Shown: positions 22,352 through 34,779 of the stretch, piece by piece | Numbering within the stretch: position 1 is the first letter of the stretch | Layout: every line of letters begins with the position of its first letter | Assembly (NCBI GenBank): GCA_943737045.1 | Contig: CALSFV010000015.1 | Span: 928,501-992,500, forward strand | Origin: Parapristionchus giblindavisi | Lineage: Eukaryota; Nematoda; Chromadorea; Rhabditida; Diplogasteridae | Direction: 5' to 3' | Length of the DNA: 64,000 nucleotides | Made by a program: the position numbers and the translations under genes | Notes under the pieces: model-generated | Database searches by the model: none | What the model saw: only the letters and a program-made list of their open reading frames with translations | What the model was told of the DNA's origin: nothing

Positions 22352-23184
22352 ACATTTCTTTCGTACCATGACCCAAAAACATTTGTGAAGGTTCACTCAC
22401 ACCAATATGGCCAATATGGTTTATGACTTACTAGCATATCCTGTGTATCCTACAGAAATTCGGCTACAATAGATCTTTTTTAAATCGAGAAAACAAGTTT
22501 CGAGCTTACAAAGAACCTAATGGAAGTGATACTTAGAAGGATATGAAATGTAAGAGACCGTCAAACGAGATAATACGACACCAGTGGGAGATTATACGGG
22601 AAAATCTTCTATTTTTTCATAGTTTTCAAAAAATTATTCAGTCATAAACCCTTGCCTGTTATTCAAAATATTGCCAATTGTGGGCCATGTAGTCTCCACT
22701 TTGCGGTATGCTGGCTTGAGAATCTAACATTCATGCATAATATTATCTAGATTTGCTCTTCCAATCGTAGCTCTTCATCAAAAAGGTAGATCTACTCAAA
22801 AAAAACTTCGAATTTGATTCTTCTTTCTTGATTGGGTTGGTGTAACACATCTGAATGAAGTTCAATTCTCAAATATCATGAAAATAAACACTGAAAATTG
22901 TAAAATTGAAAAATAAGCAAAACTCTACTCTACAATCTCCTACTTGTGTCGTTTTCTCTCGTATTAACGGTATATTAATACGAATATCGAATTCCTTAAT
23001 CAATTTTTTCTTAATTAGATTCTACTATTCCCATTCTTTCATCAAATTTAGTTTCGATCTTTCGTGTGTTTTAGTTTCGATCTTTCGTGTGTTTTTCATG
23101 TGGCGTATATTCATTGTAGTTTGTTGTTCAAAATCTAAACTTTTGTCAGTCCTCTCATCATCTTTAATGGAAAACTTCTGTACT
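22352..23184. other. Intergenic, no gene seen
   Basis: AT-rich. A perfect 23-bp direct duplication beginning AGTTTCGATCTTTCGTGTG lies at about 23049-23094. The long frame through 22906-23325 has biased Phe/Ser/Leu content, no ATG at its start and no splice support. Confidence 0.5.
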
Positions 23185-23281
23185 GTTCAAAACTTTCGAA
23201 AAGAAAAGAAAAAACTCGTCATTTTGCCCACCTTCTCATCACTTTCTCATTTCATTTTTTTTCTTTTCGGGACTTTTGAAC
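23185..23281. mobile_element. 97-bp palindromic MITE, sister of the one at 4016-4110
   Basis: Ends GTTCAAAACTTTCGAAAAG and CTTTTCGGGACTTTTGAAC are inverted repeats and match the MO25-intron element in sequence, length and arrangement. The middle is diverged. Confidence 0.6.
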
Positions 23282-23317
23282 GCCACATAAACAAATCATG
23301 TATATCTGAAATAAATA

Positions 23318-24755
23318 CAGTGTAGCCTAAAAGTCATCGGACACTTTTTCGTTTTTTTTATAACTTTTGATCCAGGAAAGCAATCAAGCTGATCTTTTGA
23401 GTCAATGTACAGAATTTATCAAGGGATACAACCATGATGTGTTGGTGTAATTAAATTAGTTCACTGTTGCATAGTAATGATTCTATCGAAATACACTTTT
23501 TTGAAAAATTACATTTCTTTAGAGAAAGATCCTGTTCTTCTGAAACACTGTGAGAGTAGAGATCCCCACTAGGGTTGTACAGTCAAACAATCCGGAATGG
23601 CTCCGACTCCGATTTCAAGCTGTGGCAGGGTTGCAACTTTGGCCTCCAAAATTTATAACTCAGCTTCTAGATGTGCTAACAACCCATTCTATTGGCTGAA
23701 ATGATGCTAGTGTCGAGTAATGTTTATCCCCCTTATATGGTAGTCATAGCTCGCCATTTGCCCTCAGGGCATAAATTATATTTTTTTGAAGGAGGACTGA
23801 TTTTGAGACCCTACAGTTCAGAGGGCAGGTCTTCTAAAATTATGGTTCCTGCGCAAGCAGCTTAGCAATGTATCATATAATTATATCCCTTATTTTGGTT
23901 TAGTTCCGATTCCTTTCAGATCCGTAGCAAAAGTTATGCTGAGGTCTACTCGGTGCCTGCTCTTACGCTTTCATTCTTACTGCTCTAGTTCCTGGTCCTC
24001 TATTGATGAAATCTCTTATTTTCAAAGTAGATATGCATGTTAGAGATGTTCACAAAAGTTTTTACACTATTGCTGAACATTGATCTTTGATCTTTGTATG
24101 TTGATCTTTGATCGCTGAAACCGAGTAGACCTCAGCATAACTTTTGTTACGGATCTGAAAGGAATCGGAACTAAACCAAAATAAGGGATATAATTATATG
24201 ATACATTGCTAAGCTGCTTGCGCAGGAACCATAATTTTAGAAGACCTGCCCTCTGAACTGTAGGGTCTCAAAATCAGTCCTCCTTCAAAAAAATATAATT
24301 TATGCCCTGAGGGCAAATGGCGAGCTATGACTATCATTTTAGGGGGATAAACATTACTCGACACTAGCATCATTTCAGCCAATAGAATGGGTTGTTAGCA
24401 CATCTAGAAGCTGAGTTATAAATTTTGGAGGCCAAAGTTGCAACCCTGCCACAGCTTGAAATCGGAGTCGGAGCCATTCCAGATTGTTTGACTGTACAGC
24501 CCTAGTGGGGATCTCCACTCTCACAGTGTTTCAGAAGAACAGGGCCTTTCACCAAAGAAATGTAATTTTTCAAAAAAGTGTATTTCGATAGAATCATTAC
24601 TATGCAACAGTCAACTAATTTAATTACACCATCACATCATGGTTGTGTCCCTTGATAAATTCTGTACATTGACTCAAAAGATCAGCTTGATTGCTTTCCT
24701 GGATCAAAAGTTATAAAAAAACGAAAAAGTGTCCGATGACTTTTAGGCTACACTG
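23318..24755. mobile_element. 1.44-kb Tc1-type foldback element, non-autonomous
   Basis: It starts CAGTGTAGCCTAAAAGTCAT and ends ATGACTTTTAGGCTACACTG, flanked by TA on both sides (23316-23317 and 24756-24757). CAGTG ends and TA flanks are typical of Tc1/mariner elements. The inverted arms are about 700 bp each and about 95 percent alike by eye, leaving only a short centre that contains GATCTTT heptamers (24078-24113). No transposase frame is present. Confidence 0.88.
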
Positions 24756-24757
24756 TA

Positions 24758-25110
24758 TACTATTGATTGAGGTTGCTTTAATTTGTAATCATTTTATTTC
24801 ACCTCGTCATTATTATCATTTCTTCATTTCTATTGACCGAATTATTGATTAATAAAGTAAATTGAAAAGCTGTCAATAGTGATGAAGCATAATCGTTAAA
24901 TGTCATTACTTGTACACAATAACTGCAGGAAGATTATCAATAAGTATTACAGTACAATGTCCATTATCTACAGTATTGTATTTCTACAGTACACACAGAA
25001 AAAAATGTTTTAAACATAAACGTATAAGGCGATGTTCATACCATTATGTACATACCAATGATACATAAATGTATGATTATCTTTATACATTTAGGAATTA
25101 GATAAACATA
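24758..25110. other. Spacer between two Tc1-type foldbacks
   Basis: AT-rich sequence of about 350 bp with no coding or repeat structure that I can support. Confidence 0.4.
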
Positions 25111-25448
25111 CAGTGTAGCCTAAAAGTCATGGGACGCTTTTTCATTTTTTAATAACTTTTGATTGAGGACAGCAATCAAGCTGATCTTTTCAGTCAATGT
25201 ATAGAATTTATCAGGGAATATTACCGGGATGTGTTGATATAGTTAAATTAGTTCACTGACGCGTAGTGATGACGCTATCGAAATACACTTTTTTGAAAAT
25301 TTACATTTCTTTAGAGAAAGATCCTGTTCTTCTGAAACATTGTGAGAGTGGAGACCCCCACTAGGGCTGCACAGTCACACAATCGGGAATTACTCCGATA
25401 ACGATTTCAAGCTGTAGCAGGGTCGCAACTTTGACCCCAAACTTTATA

Positions 25449-26726
25449 TTAGGGTGTGCCAATAGTCTTTGCACTTTTTTCATACTTCATATTTTTTCGA
25501 ATAATAAACGAAGCAACTACATTCAAATGCTGACATACTGTCCACGTTTATGAACAACTGTCCTCCATCTAGTATGCAACTGCATGACACCGTTCTGGCA
25601 GAACTCATTAGGGAGCGAGGCAATCCAAAGGACGATCTCCCGTTTCTCATCGGTCAGACTATGGAAGGTTGTCCCTCTGCAGCAGTGCTAGAGAGATCGG
25701 AAAGCGTGACAATCACAATGGGATAGGTCGGGGGAAAACAGCGGATAGGGAAGTCAGCCAATATCTAAATTCTTCAGTTTGATCTGCGTCTTGTTAGAGT
25801 GATGTGTCCTCGCGCTGTTCATTAAAAGCAATGTTTTCCTCACACAAAGCGGCTGAAAAGGACTGAGCCCTACATCTCCAGTAGTTGTTTGCAGAAGGCA
25901 TTAGTGTTAACAATCTGCCAATCAGGTAGCAGTTCGTAATAAACACACCAAGAAAGCAGAGGAAGAATGAGTGCGACTCTTTCATTCCATTCGGATTGGG
26001 CTTAGGGACGGTTTTAGCATCCTTCCAGGCGGGCAGCCATTCCATCATTATATCAGGGTTGTCGTGCGAGACCCACTTATCAACCTTTTAGACAATATAC
26101 ATCACCCAATCAGTGGATCGAGAACGGCCGAGATTTGAAGTAGAGATGTCGACTCGGTTTTTGAGCTGTTTTGAGAATAGGACCGAGATCACATGGGAAA
26201 TCAATTAAGATGCCCTGGGACGAAGGGAAGACCGAATGAGGATGCGATGGACAGTGGATCCTGGAGTACCATTTGTCTGCTCCAGGTATCACAAACTCTG
26301 CTTCGGCCAACTTCTGTCAGTTCGAAGAACCAGGCCTTTATTTTAGCTGGTTGGACGTCATGACCTTGGGTTTTCAACCAAAGAAAAATGGTTGTTCTTG
26401 AAATGACGATACCAGGAGAAGACTGTTATGGGGCAATTCATCCTTTGTTTCATTGGCTGGGGTAGTTGGTGATACGTTTCTGTTGCAGTCCACTCCGTAC
26501 GGTGCAAGTCAAGAAGGACATGTCGAACTTTGATTAATGGTGTCATAAATAAAAGTTTAAATCTAGTCGAGGAAAGAGAGTTGGCAAATCAGACTTATCA
26601 CATTTACTGATAAATAAGTCTCCGATGTAGGATAAATGCCACAAGGGATAACAATTGCTCACGACCGAGAAAGAGGGGTCGAAAGTAGGTCGAGAAAAAA
26701 GTGCAAAGACTTTTGGCACACCCTAA
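25449..26726 (-). mobile_element. 1278-bp mariner-type element with decayed transposase
   Basis: The ends are TTAGGGTGTGCC on the left and GGCACACCCTAA on the right, flanked by TA (25447-25448 and 26727-26728). Removing it restores the foldback sequence. The length matches the 1.3 kb usual for mariner. On the minus strand, pieces of transposase are readable: a helix-turn-helix N-terminus with TATETYHQLPQPM and the following FSWYRHFKNNHFSLVENPRS (26358-26546); a YYELLPDWQIVNT block near 25920; SPDLSHCDCHAF near 25720; and a C-terminus near 25560. Frames shift between them and stops interrupt. Confidence 0.9.
25540..26546 (-). pseudogene. Mariner transposase remnant (DDE family)
   Basis: The coding region is on the minus strand, beginning with the DNA-binding domain and ending with the DDE catalytic domain that would cut and paste the element. 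Several blocks match mariner order and spacing, but at least two frameshifts and internal stops (for example after QLLEM and in the segment before LPYPLFSPDL) break it. The residue expected as the third catalytic aspartate appears in HCDCH, just after SPDL. The degenerate segment QREDTSL stands where DNARPH normally lies, so a catalytic residue is probably lost. Non-functional by sequence. Confidence 0.82.
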
Positions 26727-26823
26727 TAACTCAGCTTCTAGATGTGCTAACAACCCGTTCTAAGTGCTGAAATGATGCTAGTGTCGAGTAATGTTTGTCC
26801 CCAGATTATGGTAGTCATAGCTC

Positions 26824-28266
26824 GTCGGATTTGGTTAGAAGGTGAATTTGATCATCTCTCATGTAGAAATGAATGACATGGTCTACCTTTTGGGCCAGAA
26901 ATGGAGATTTTTATGATCAATGAAAGTATGATCTTTGAACTCTAGATCTTTTGATCTTTGATCTTTCAAGGTACAATTGGAGTGATCTGTAAGAATTCGT
27001 CCATATGCGATCTCTATCTAATCAATGTCCATCGGACAAAACAGCACGAATGGTATTGTTTGATCTTTGATCTTCAACTATGATTCTTGATCTTTGATCT
27101 TTGGTTTTTAGTCCGATTATTCTATCAATATTTCATCATATATCATTACGTCCTAAGCATAAACCAGATGACGTGGCTTTTGGATGTAATGTTCTATTGG
27201 GAAATGGACGAATAATCATTGTCACTGAAGAAGTTGAGGTTAGGAAAAACCTTTAATTTAATATTTTAATAACAATTTTAAATTAATTTTTAAAGATAGA
27301 TCGAGACAGTATTCGTGTGCATATTGTTGAATCAGATGGACAAATCAAAACAATTGGATCAATGAACAATCTAGTTCAATATCAGCTAGCATCTTATGTA
27401 AGTACTAGAGATCAAAGATCAAAGATCAAAGATCAACTTTGTTCATTCAGCCATCTCCATTATCATTGTTCATGCTGACACCAGATGATAACGTTCTCAT
27501 AATGCCTATTGATAACGATGATTCGGTCAGTTTGTCATGATTGATCTCTGATCTTTGATCTTTGATCTTTGATCTCTATAGATGATCGGCGCCTATTGCT
27601 TCACATTTGATTTGTCGACTGGGGTGGAGGATCGACGAGAGATCGAAGGCCATAAACAAGGAGACGAGAAACTCTTTCCAAGATTGATCAAAGATCAAGT
27701 TGAAAGAGTTCGGTTGGTACAATTACACACTATTCCTATTGAGATTAACCCATTTTCAGTTATATCGTTCGTGATTATCGATTGATTTTGATCGATTTAA
27801 ATGGTTCTCTATGGTCACTCGATTTACATTCAATGCAATGGAAACAACATCCAGCTCCCGCTATTGACAAAGGTATACGCGTACCTTGATCTTTGATCTC
27901 TAACATTTGGTCTTCGATCTTTATAGTTCTCGCGTGTCCCTTCTTCCTTTCTCATACGGGACGTCTATCGTATGTTGTGGAAGATCGACTTGGATATAAT
28001 ACTTTGTTCTTAGTGGATTGGATGAATATTCAACCAAAATCACTCTGGTAACCATATTTATTGATTTTTTTGAATTTTCATCAATCGATTATATTCTAGA
28101 AATCACATAACTTTGCAGGGAACTAGCGGTGGATAGTCTTCATGATAATGGTCTATTTCTTCGTCTTCCCAACTTCATTCATAATATCTTCAATTGCAAT
28201 CAATCTGGAGATCTGTCCAATGCATTCGTCAGAGCTCTCAGTCATACTGTAAATACGTCTGATTAA
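26824..28266 (+). pseudogene. 5'-truncated second copy of the 383-aa gene
   Basis: It corresponds to exons 3-11 of the 11361-13608 gene, with the same intron positions and GATCTTT-rich introns. It begins inside exon 3 directly after the broken foldback. In exon 3 a CGA codon has become TGA (near 26872), which with the missing exons 1-2 makes it a pseudogene. Downstream exons 10-11 are almost identical to the first copy, ending at the same TAA (28264-28266). The 5' half is more diverged than the 3' half, which suggests gene conversion or uneven selection. Confidence 0.8.
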
Positions 28267-28873
28267 TCAATCGATACAATCGATTTTCATACTAATACTT
28301 TCACATAGAATTATTGCTATTTCCAGTCATATTGTTTGAACGTTGTACATTGAAATTGTTTTTTTTTCAGTTTTAACCTATATTTACGGCTATTTTGTCA
28401 ATAAAATTGAATTAAACATTACAAAGTTCAAAATTCACGTTTACTCAACATGTTTAATTATATTAAATATAACCGTACAACGGGATCTCTGTTCAACCAC
28501 TAAACTACTTGCAACTAACTTTTAGTGAATCGTATGATAGAAACGTGGAACTGGTGCAAAACGCACGTTGTAGCCTAAAATAAAATAACATGTACAACAA
28601 AAATGAAGAAAAAACGCTTAGGAAATTGTTGTAGTGCACTTTACATGTGACTATATCAAAGTACAAGGGCAGAGATCTCTCAATCTTTTATTCATGATCT
28701 TGATTCAGCCTGTTCATTTCTATTTTCGTACTTTGTTCAGTGATGTTCTGCTAGTGTTTCGATGGCTCTATCAATGATAGAGATAAAAAGTGAATGAGTA
28801 CATAAGAACCACGTTTCTTCATTATCAATCACTTCTATTTGATCAATCAGTTACGGTTTCTCGTGATCAAATC

Positions 28874-29298
28874 ATGAAACTAATAATCGCTCTTCTTCTG
28901 ACTTTTGCTTCGACTATTTTTGCTGATTCTCTTCCTGAAGCTTTCTATGGCCATTTTACAGTGGATCATTCAGAAAACTTTGACGAATATCTTGAAGCTA
29001 AAGGTATCAATCATCAAAAACAAATTTTGCTTCATTCACAAACGACGATTTTAGGCTACGGATTTTTCACACGAAAACTCATCGCTTTCTCCAAGTTCGA
29101 TAAGGTTTTTACAAAGGTATTATTCAATGTATGATCAATCAATCAATCAATAATCGATCCGTTTCTCACGCTGGTGGAGGAACCTTTAACTTCGACAATC
29201 TAACGACTAAGAAGGATGTTCATTACAAGAATATTGTTCTTGGCAAGCCATTCGTTGGATTGATTCAATGCATTCAGAACAAATTGTACGGACAATGA
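28874..29298 (+). CDS. Secreted lipid-binding (FABP-type) protein gene, copy B, probably defective
   Basis: The best of three copies. Exon 1 (28874-29003) encodes a signal peptide, MKLIIALLLTFASTIFADS, then the FABP-type start FYGHFTVDHSENFDEYLEAK. A 51-bp intron (29004-29054), a multiple of three and without stops, leads to exon 2 (29055-29116), YGFFTRKLIAFSKFDKVFTK. A third block (about 29173-29298) reads GGGTFNFDNLTTKKDVHYKN and continues to GKPFVG, then leaves the family pattern and hits TGA. No AG acceptor is visible before the third block, and the C-terminal half of the barrel is missing. Nematode secreted members (lbp-1/2/3 or As-p18 type) bind fatty acids outside cells. Family assignment is firm; whether the gene is expressed is doubtful. 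Confidence 0.7.
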
Positions 29299-29497
29299 GT
29301 ACACCGAGAGGTCTTGGGTGGTTAACACATACCCATTTCTAATTTTACTCTTCGCTCTGACAACACTCTCTGGTAAACAAAGAAAGCGATACAGCATTGG
29401 CAGAGAGGAGAGGTTTAAATTAGCTCGGGTGTAACTTTAAAGAAGTTAATCTCATAGTTTTCTTGTGATTTATAGTGTGATTCTTGGTTGCACTTTA

Positions 29498-32400
29498 ATA
29501 ATAATATCTTTATGTGCGTTTCAGGTAAGAATGATAATGAGATACATAGAGAAATGCATTAGGGACACATAAATACAATACCACAACGAGGTAGTAAGGT
29601 TGAATAAATACATAATGACGATAAAACTTTAGTTATAAAGCATAGGTAGAAATACAATTACGAAAGATTTTGACAGTAGGACAAATTATGGTAGAATTAG
29701 GCAGTAAATTCCAAGAATTGACAACTCTGTTTGAGATAAAGTTCAAAAAACGTTTGGATTTACAATTATATTTGACAAGTTGGAAATTATTTCTGCGAGA
29801 GGAGTTTCTATTGTAGGAAAATGATAATCGGAAGATAGATGAATTGTCAAATTCTATGAATCTATTAAAAGGCGTTCTCGGTAAGATTGCAGGGAACGGC
29901 AAGCAAAGTGGCACAGTTGGTGAAAATCGTTTCTGTGTGCTCAAACTTCACAGGTGGAGTGCCTAGGGGTGGGATACACTTCAGCCAAAAAGTTGGACTC
30001 CAAAAGTGATCTTTGATCTTTGATCTCGCGAAAAATAAATTTGAGATTTTCATATCATGTTATATACCATTCGAAAGAGCGCAAAAAGTTATATTAGAAT
30101 ATGAATTTTCAAAGGGTTTGGTCCAACCCAACGCAAGTAATGCGCGAAAAACCAAATTTTTGGGACATTTTCAATCTTCAAAAAAATAAATCACCACTTT
30201 ACGATAATCTCCGGGGAAATTCAATGTCGCTATCTTGTAGGAAATTTAATGTAGAATTTAATAAAAATATTCCGGGAAAAATCTATCTAGTCTAAACATC
30301 ACTTTTAACGCAAATTTATCGCCCGATCGAGCTTCGATCGAGCCATCAGGTTCGAATCCCACCCAAGGACCGAATCTTTTGCTGATTTTTCGCGGGCTTA
30401 CCAAAGCTGCCCGAGGCTTCCCTATGGGCAAATTGGCATTTTAAAGTATTTTTTGTCCATGTTTACCAGTTTTATTGACTTTATTACTTCTTGATTTCAA
30501 TATCTCACTGAATGTGTCAATGTGGTCAGAGATATGTGAATGAGAAGAGAAAATCGATGAGGTGCAGCGCAAAAGAATGAAGAAAGTCGTATGATGAGGT
30601 TATTAAGTAATAGTGACGACTCCGAAGAATACAATTTGAGCAATCGTACTGAATTTTTGAAAGGTGAAATGACAAGAGAAGGCGAAGAAGTTGATCTCGG
30701 TGAGAATTACTATGGGAAATAAGGAGATTACATCAATTTTCACTCAGGGAAACTAAAGGCAATCAGGTTTTTTGGTCGTACAAGAAGCCGTGCTGCTTTA
30801 GGAAAGAAGCTATTATACCTGTAATGAAAGCGTGAGCCTGGGATATTAAAATTGTGACCATTATGAGTAGTATAAAAACGAAAGAAATGTGGAATTCATG
30901 ATGGTCCGAGTCCAAATAGTTTATGCCACTACCTAACTACTACCGTAATTTAGCTGCCCTATAGTATTGTTGCGAAGTTAACTCCGAGTTCGCATTTTAA
31001 AGGTCGGGTATTGGTGGATCCTGAATATCGTACTCTGCTTACAGTAACCCTAGTAACAGTGATCATGAATGCAGTGGTGTATTATGAACTGACTTTATTT
31101 CTGGATTCATTTTAAAATTCGGTTCTTTGTAAATTCATGCTCAGCTCGTTGAAGATACTACTATTTATATATTTTACTATTCAAAATCATGCACGCATGA
31201 ACTTCGACAAAATACTATAGGATAGAGTGGCTAGATTACGGTAATTTGGGTTACGGTATTCTTCTTTCCTAAAGCAGCACGGCTTCTTGTACGACCAAAA
31301 AACCTGATTGCCTTTAGTTTCCCTGAGTGAAAATTGATGTAATCTCCTTATTTCCCATAGTAATTCTCACCGAGATCAACTTCTTCGCCTTCTCTAGTAA
31401 GTTCACCTTTCAAAAATTCATTACGATTGCTCAAATTGTATTCTTCGGAGTCGTCACTATTACTTAATAACCTCATCATACGACTTTCTTCATTCTTTTA
31501 CGCTGCACCTCATCGATTTTCTCTTCTCATTCACATATCTCTGACCACATTGACACATTCAGTGAGATATTGAAATCAAGAAGTAATAAAGTCAATAAAA
31601 CTGGTAAACATGGACAAAAAATACTTTAAAATGCCAATTTGCCCATAGGGAAGCCTCGGGCAGCTTTGGTAAGCCCGCGAAAAATCAGCAAAAGATTTTG
31701 TCCTTGGGTGGGATTCGAACCTGATGGCTCGATCGAAGCTCGACCGGGCGATAAATTTGCGTTAAAAGTGATGTTTAGACTAGATAGATTTTTCCCGGAA
31801 TATTTTTTATTAAATTCTACATTAAATTTCCTACAAGATAGCGACATTGAATTTCCCCGGAGATTATCGTAAAGTGGTGATTTATTTTTTTGAAGATTGA
31901 AAATGTCCCAAAAATTTGGTTTTTCGCGCATTACTTGCGTTCGGTTGGATCAAACCCTTTGAAAATTCATATTCTAATATAACTTTTTGCGCTCTTTCGA
32001 ATGGTATATAACATGATATGAAAATCTCAAATTTATTTTTCGCGAGATCAAAGATCAAAGATCACTTTTGGAGTCCAACTTTTTGGCTGAAGTGTATCCC
32101 ACCCCTAGGCACTCCACCTGTGAAGTTTGAGCACACAGAAACGATTTTCACCAACTGTGCCACTTTGCTTGCCGTCTTAGCGAGAACGCCTTTTAAGTGC
32201 CTTATAAGTGAAACATAAATCAATAAGTGCGCGTCTACGTTCAAGTGGTTCGAGATTTAGAGCTAACAAACGGTCAGAATATGATATGCGAGGTTGGAGA
32301 CATTTAGCATAGATGCGACGGGTATAGTCTTGTTGTACTTTCTCAATAAGATCAATAAGATATTGTTCGTGCGGAGACCAAAGTTCAGAGGCATATTCAA

Positions 32401-33286
32401 GAATAGGCCTAACGTAGATAGAGAATAAACGTGCGTATAGTTTAACACTGCGAGAGGAGAAGATACGGTAAATATAAGCGCATCTGCTTTTGGCTTTTGA
32501 TACGATAGATTGGATGTGAGGGGCGAAGGATAGAGAGTTGGTGTAGGTAATTCCTAGATCGGTAAATTCTTTAACATGAGGGAGAGGAGTATTATTGATA
32601 AGAAAATCAATATTAGGATGTTTAGAACCAATACTCATAACGACAGTCTTAGATGTGGAGATAGACAAACCCCAATCAGTGGACCATTTAAACAAGATTT
32701 TGAGAGCAGATTGAAGAGAGGAGGGGTCAGAGAAAGAATAGAGCTCGACGTCATCAGCGTACATTGTACATCGAACAGTAGAGGGAAGTAAGAGAGGAAG
32801 ATCAGATATATAAATGCTAAAAAGGAGAGGGCCAAGACAACTACCCTGGGGTACTCCAGATATGGCTTTAAATGGGTTAGATTCAGAATCACCTACGATT
32901 ACACGTTGAGTACGATTAGATAAAAAGGAGCGAATCCAATTGAGTAAGGAGCCTTTTATTCCTATTAAGGAGCATTTGTGTATTAGAAGATCAATAGGAA
33001 TTGAGTCAAAAGCCTTGGAGAAATCAATAAATGCGACAGATATGTAACCACCCTTCTCTAGTACAGGATGCCATTGACTGAAGGATGAGATTAGGGCAGA
33101 TACGCAGGATCTATTCGGAGAGAAACCATGTTGGTTAGGGGAGGCAAGATTGTGGTCCTTAAGGTGCTTCCAAATGGCAGAGACAACTATGCGTTCAAAT
33201 ACCTTAGAGGTGGAACAAGTGAGGGATATGGGACGATATGAGCCCGATGAATTCTTGCTACCTTTTCTTTTGTATACAGCTTTGAT
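29498..33286 (-). mobile_element. CR1/jockey-type LINE, 5'-truncated, split by a TTAA element (copy B)
   Basis: Inserted in the flank of the lipid-binding gene: copy A at about 14735 lacks it. On the minus strand the reverse transcriptase reads from about 33284 with SSGSYRPISLTCSTSKVFER, HGFSPNRSC, FIDFSKAFDSIP (motif A), GVPQGSCLGPLLF (motif B) and the YADD box (near 32760). The thumb region with LGITYTNSLSFAPHI and YVRPILEYASELW follows, broken at 32196/29865 by the foldback. The frame then resumes (29633-29864) to its stop and a TTATTATTA-type tail at about 29498. The endonuclease half is missing. Confidence 0.88.
29869..32192. mobile_element. 2.3-kb foldback element with TTAA target duplication
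   Basis: Inserted in the LINE: copy C has a single TTAA at the homologous site, while here TTAA is present at 29865-29868 and 32193-32196. The ends are AAGGCGTTCTCG and CGAGAACGCCTT. Arms of about 930 bp (29869-30805 and 31260-32192) are nearly identical and surround a unique centre. The arms carry GATCTTT heptamers (about 30008 and 32045) and a B-box word GGTTCGAATCC (30349-30359; mirrored 31711-31721). No transposase is visible. A diverged relative of the arm/centre joint lies at about 45712-45870. Confidence 0.88.
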
Positions 33287-33571
33287 ACTTAAAAGTACAC
33301 CGTCCTTTTTAGTAAATATTACACATAAATGCAGAGTAACATATAATCTTATATCATTAGTAATAGGGGATTATGACATAATCATAATAACATTTATATA
33401 TGAAACAAATGTACTAATCTTTCACGAATGCACTAGACTTCTTGTTTATGTCAAATAAAGTTTAATTGGTTTTAGAACGATTGCATTATAACTACTCACG
33501 TTGATCAATGGTTTATCATTCATCATGTTTATTATGCTACGAATGCAGTCACATTTGTTTCATACATAAAT

Positions 33572-34779
33572 GTTATTGATTTCTCCAAGGCTTTTGACTC
33601 AATTCCTATTGATCTTCTAATACACAAATGCTCCTTAATAGGAATAAAAGGCTCCTTAATCAATTGGATTCGCTCCTTTTTATCTAATCGTACTCAACGT
33701 GTAATCGTAGGTGATTCTGAATCTAACCTATTTAAAGCCATATCTGGAGTACCCCAGGGTAGTTGTCTTGGCCCTCTCCTTTTTAGCATTTATATATCTC
33801 ATCTTCCTCTCTTACTTCCCTCTACTGTTCGATGTACAATGTACGCTGATGACGTCAAGCTCTATTCTTTCTCTGACCCCTCCTCTCTTCAATCTGCTCT
33901 CAATATCTTGTTTAAATGGTCCACTGATTGGGGTTTGTCTATCTCCACATCTAAGACTGTCGTTATGAGTATTGGTTCTAAACATCCTAATATTGATTTT
34001 CTTATCAATAATACTCCTCTCCCTCATGTTAAAGAATTTACCGATCTAGGAATTACCTACACCAACTCTCTATCCTTCGCCCCTCACATCCAATCTATCG
34101 TATCAAAAGCCAAAAGCAGATGCGCTTATATTTACCGTATCTTCTCCTCTCGCAGTCTTAAACTATACGCACGTTTATTCTCTATCTACGTTAGGCCTAT
34201 TCTTGAATATGCCTCTGAACTTTGGTCTCCGCACGAACAATATCTTATTGATCTTATTGAGAAAGTACAACAAGACTATACCCGTCGCATCTATGCTAAA
34301 TGTCTCCAACCTCGCATATCATATTCTGACCGTTTGTTAGCTCTAAATCTCGAACCACTTGAACGTAGACGCGCACTTATTGATTTATGTTTCACTTATA
34401 AGGCACTTAATAGATTCATAGAATTTGACAATTCATCTATCTTCCGATTATCATTTTCCTACAATAGAAACTCCTCTCGCAGAAATAATTTCCAACTTGT
34501 CAAATATAATTGTAAATCCAAACGTTTTTTGAACTTTATCTCAAACAGAGTTGTCAATTCTTGGAATTTACTGCCTAATTCTACCATAATTTGTCCTACT
34601 GTCAAAATCTTTCGTAATTGTATTTCTACCTATGCTTTATAACTAAAGTTTTATCGTCATTATGTATTTATTCAACCTTACTACCTCGTTGTGGTATTGT
34701 ATTTATGTGTCCCTAATGCATTTCTCTATGTATCTCATTATCATTCTTACCTGAAACGCACATAAAGATATTATTATTA
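33572..34779 (+). mobile_element. CR1/jockey-type LINE fragment, copy C, with open RT frame
   Basis: The inverted copy of the same LINE, starting inside motif A (VIDFSKAFDSIP) and open from 33572 to the stop at 34640-34642. It keeps GVPQGSCLGPLLF, TMYADDVKLYSF and the connection/thumb region with YVRPILEYASELW, ending ISTYAL. It has no TTAA insertion, so it preserves the pre-insertion state. The 3' tail ends with a TTATTATTAA stretch. The polymerase lacks its N-terminal motifs and cannot be autonomous. Confidence 0.88.

Larger units (their letters stand above)
25111..26824. mobile_element. Half of a second Tc1-type foldback, interrupted by a mariner
   Basis: 25111-25446 and 26729-26824 together match the left arm of the 23318-24755 element (same CAGTGTAGCCTAAAAGTCAT start). 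The mariner-type element at 25449-26726 splits it at a TA. The right arm is absent: the sequence switches at about 26824, in the middle of the arm, to the duplicated block containing the 383-aa gene. The breakpoint of that segmental duplication therefore lies inside this foldback. Confidence 0.8.

Noticed and set aside
22906..23325. 139-codon open frame
   Set aside because: No ATG start, Phe/Ser/Leu bias, contains a duplicated 23-bp word and part of a MITE.
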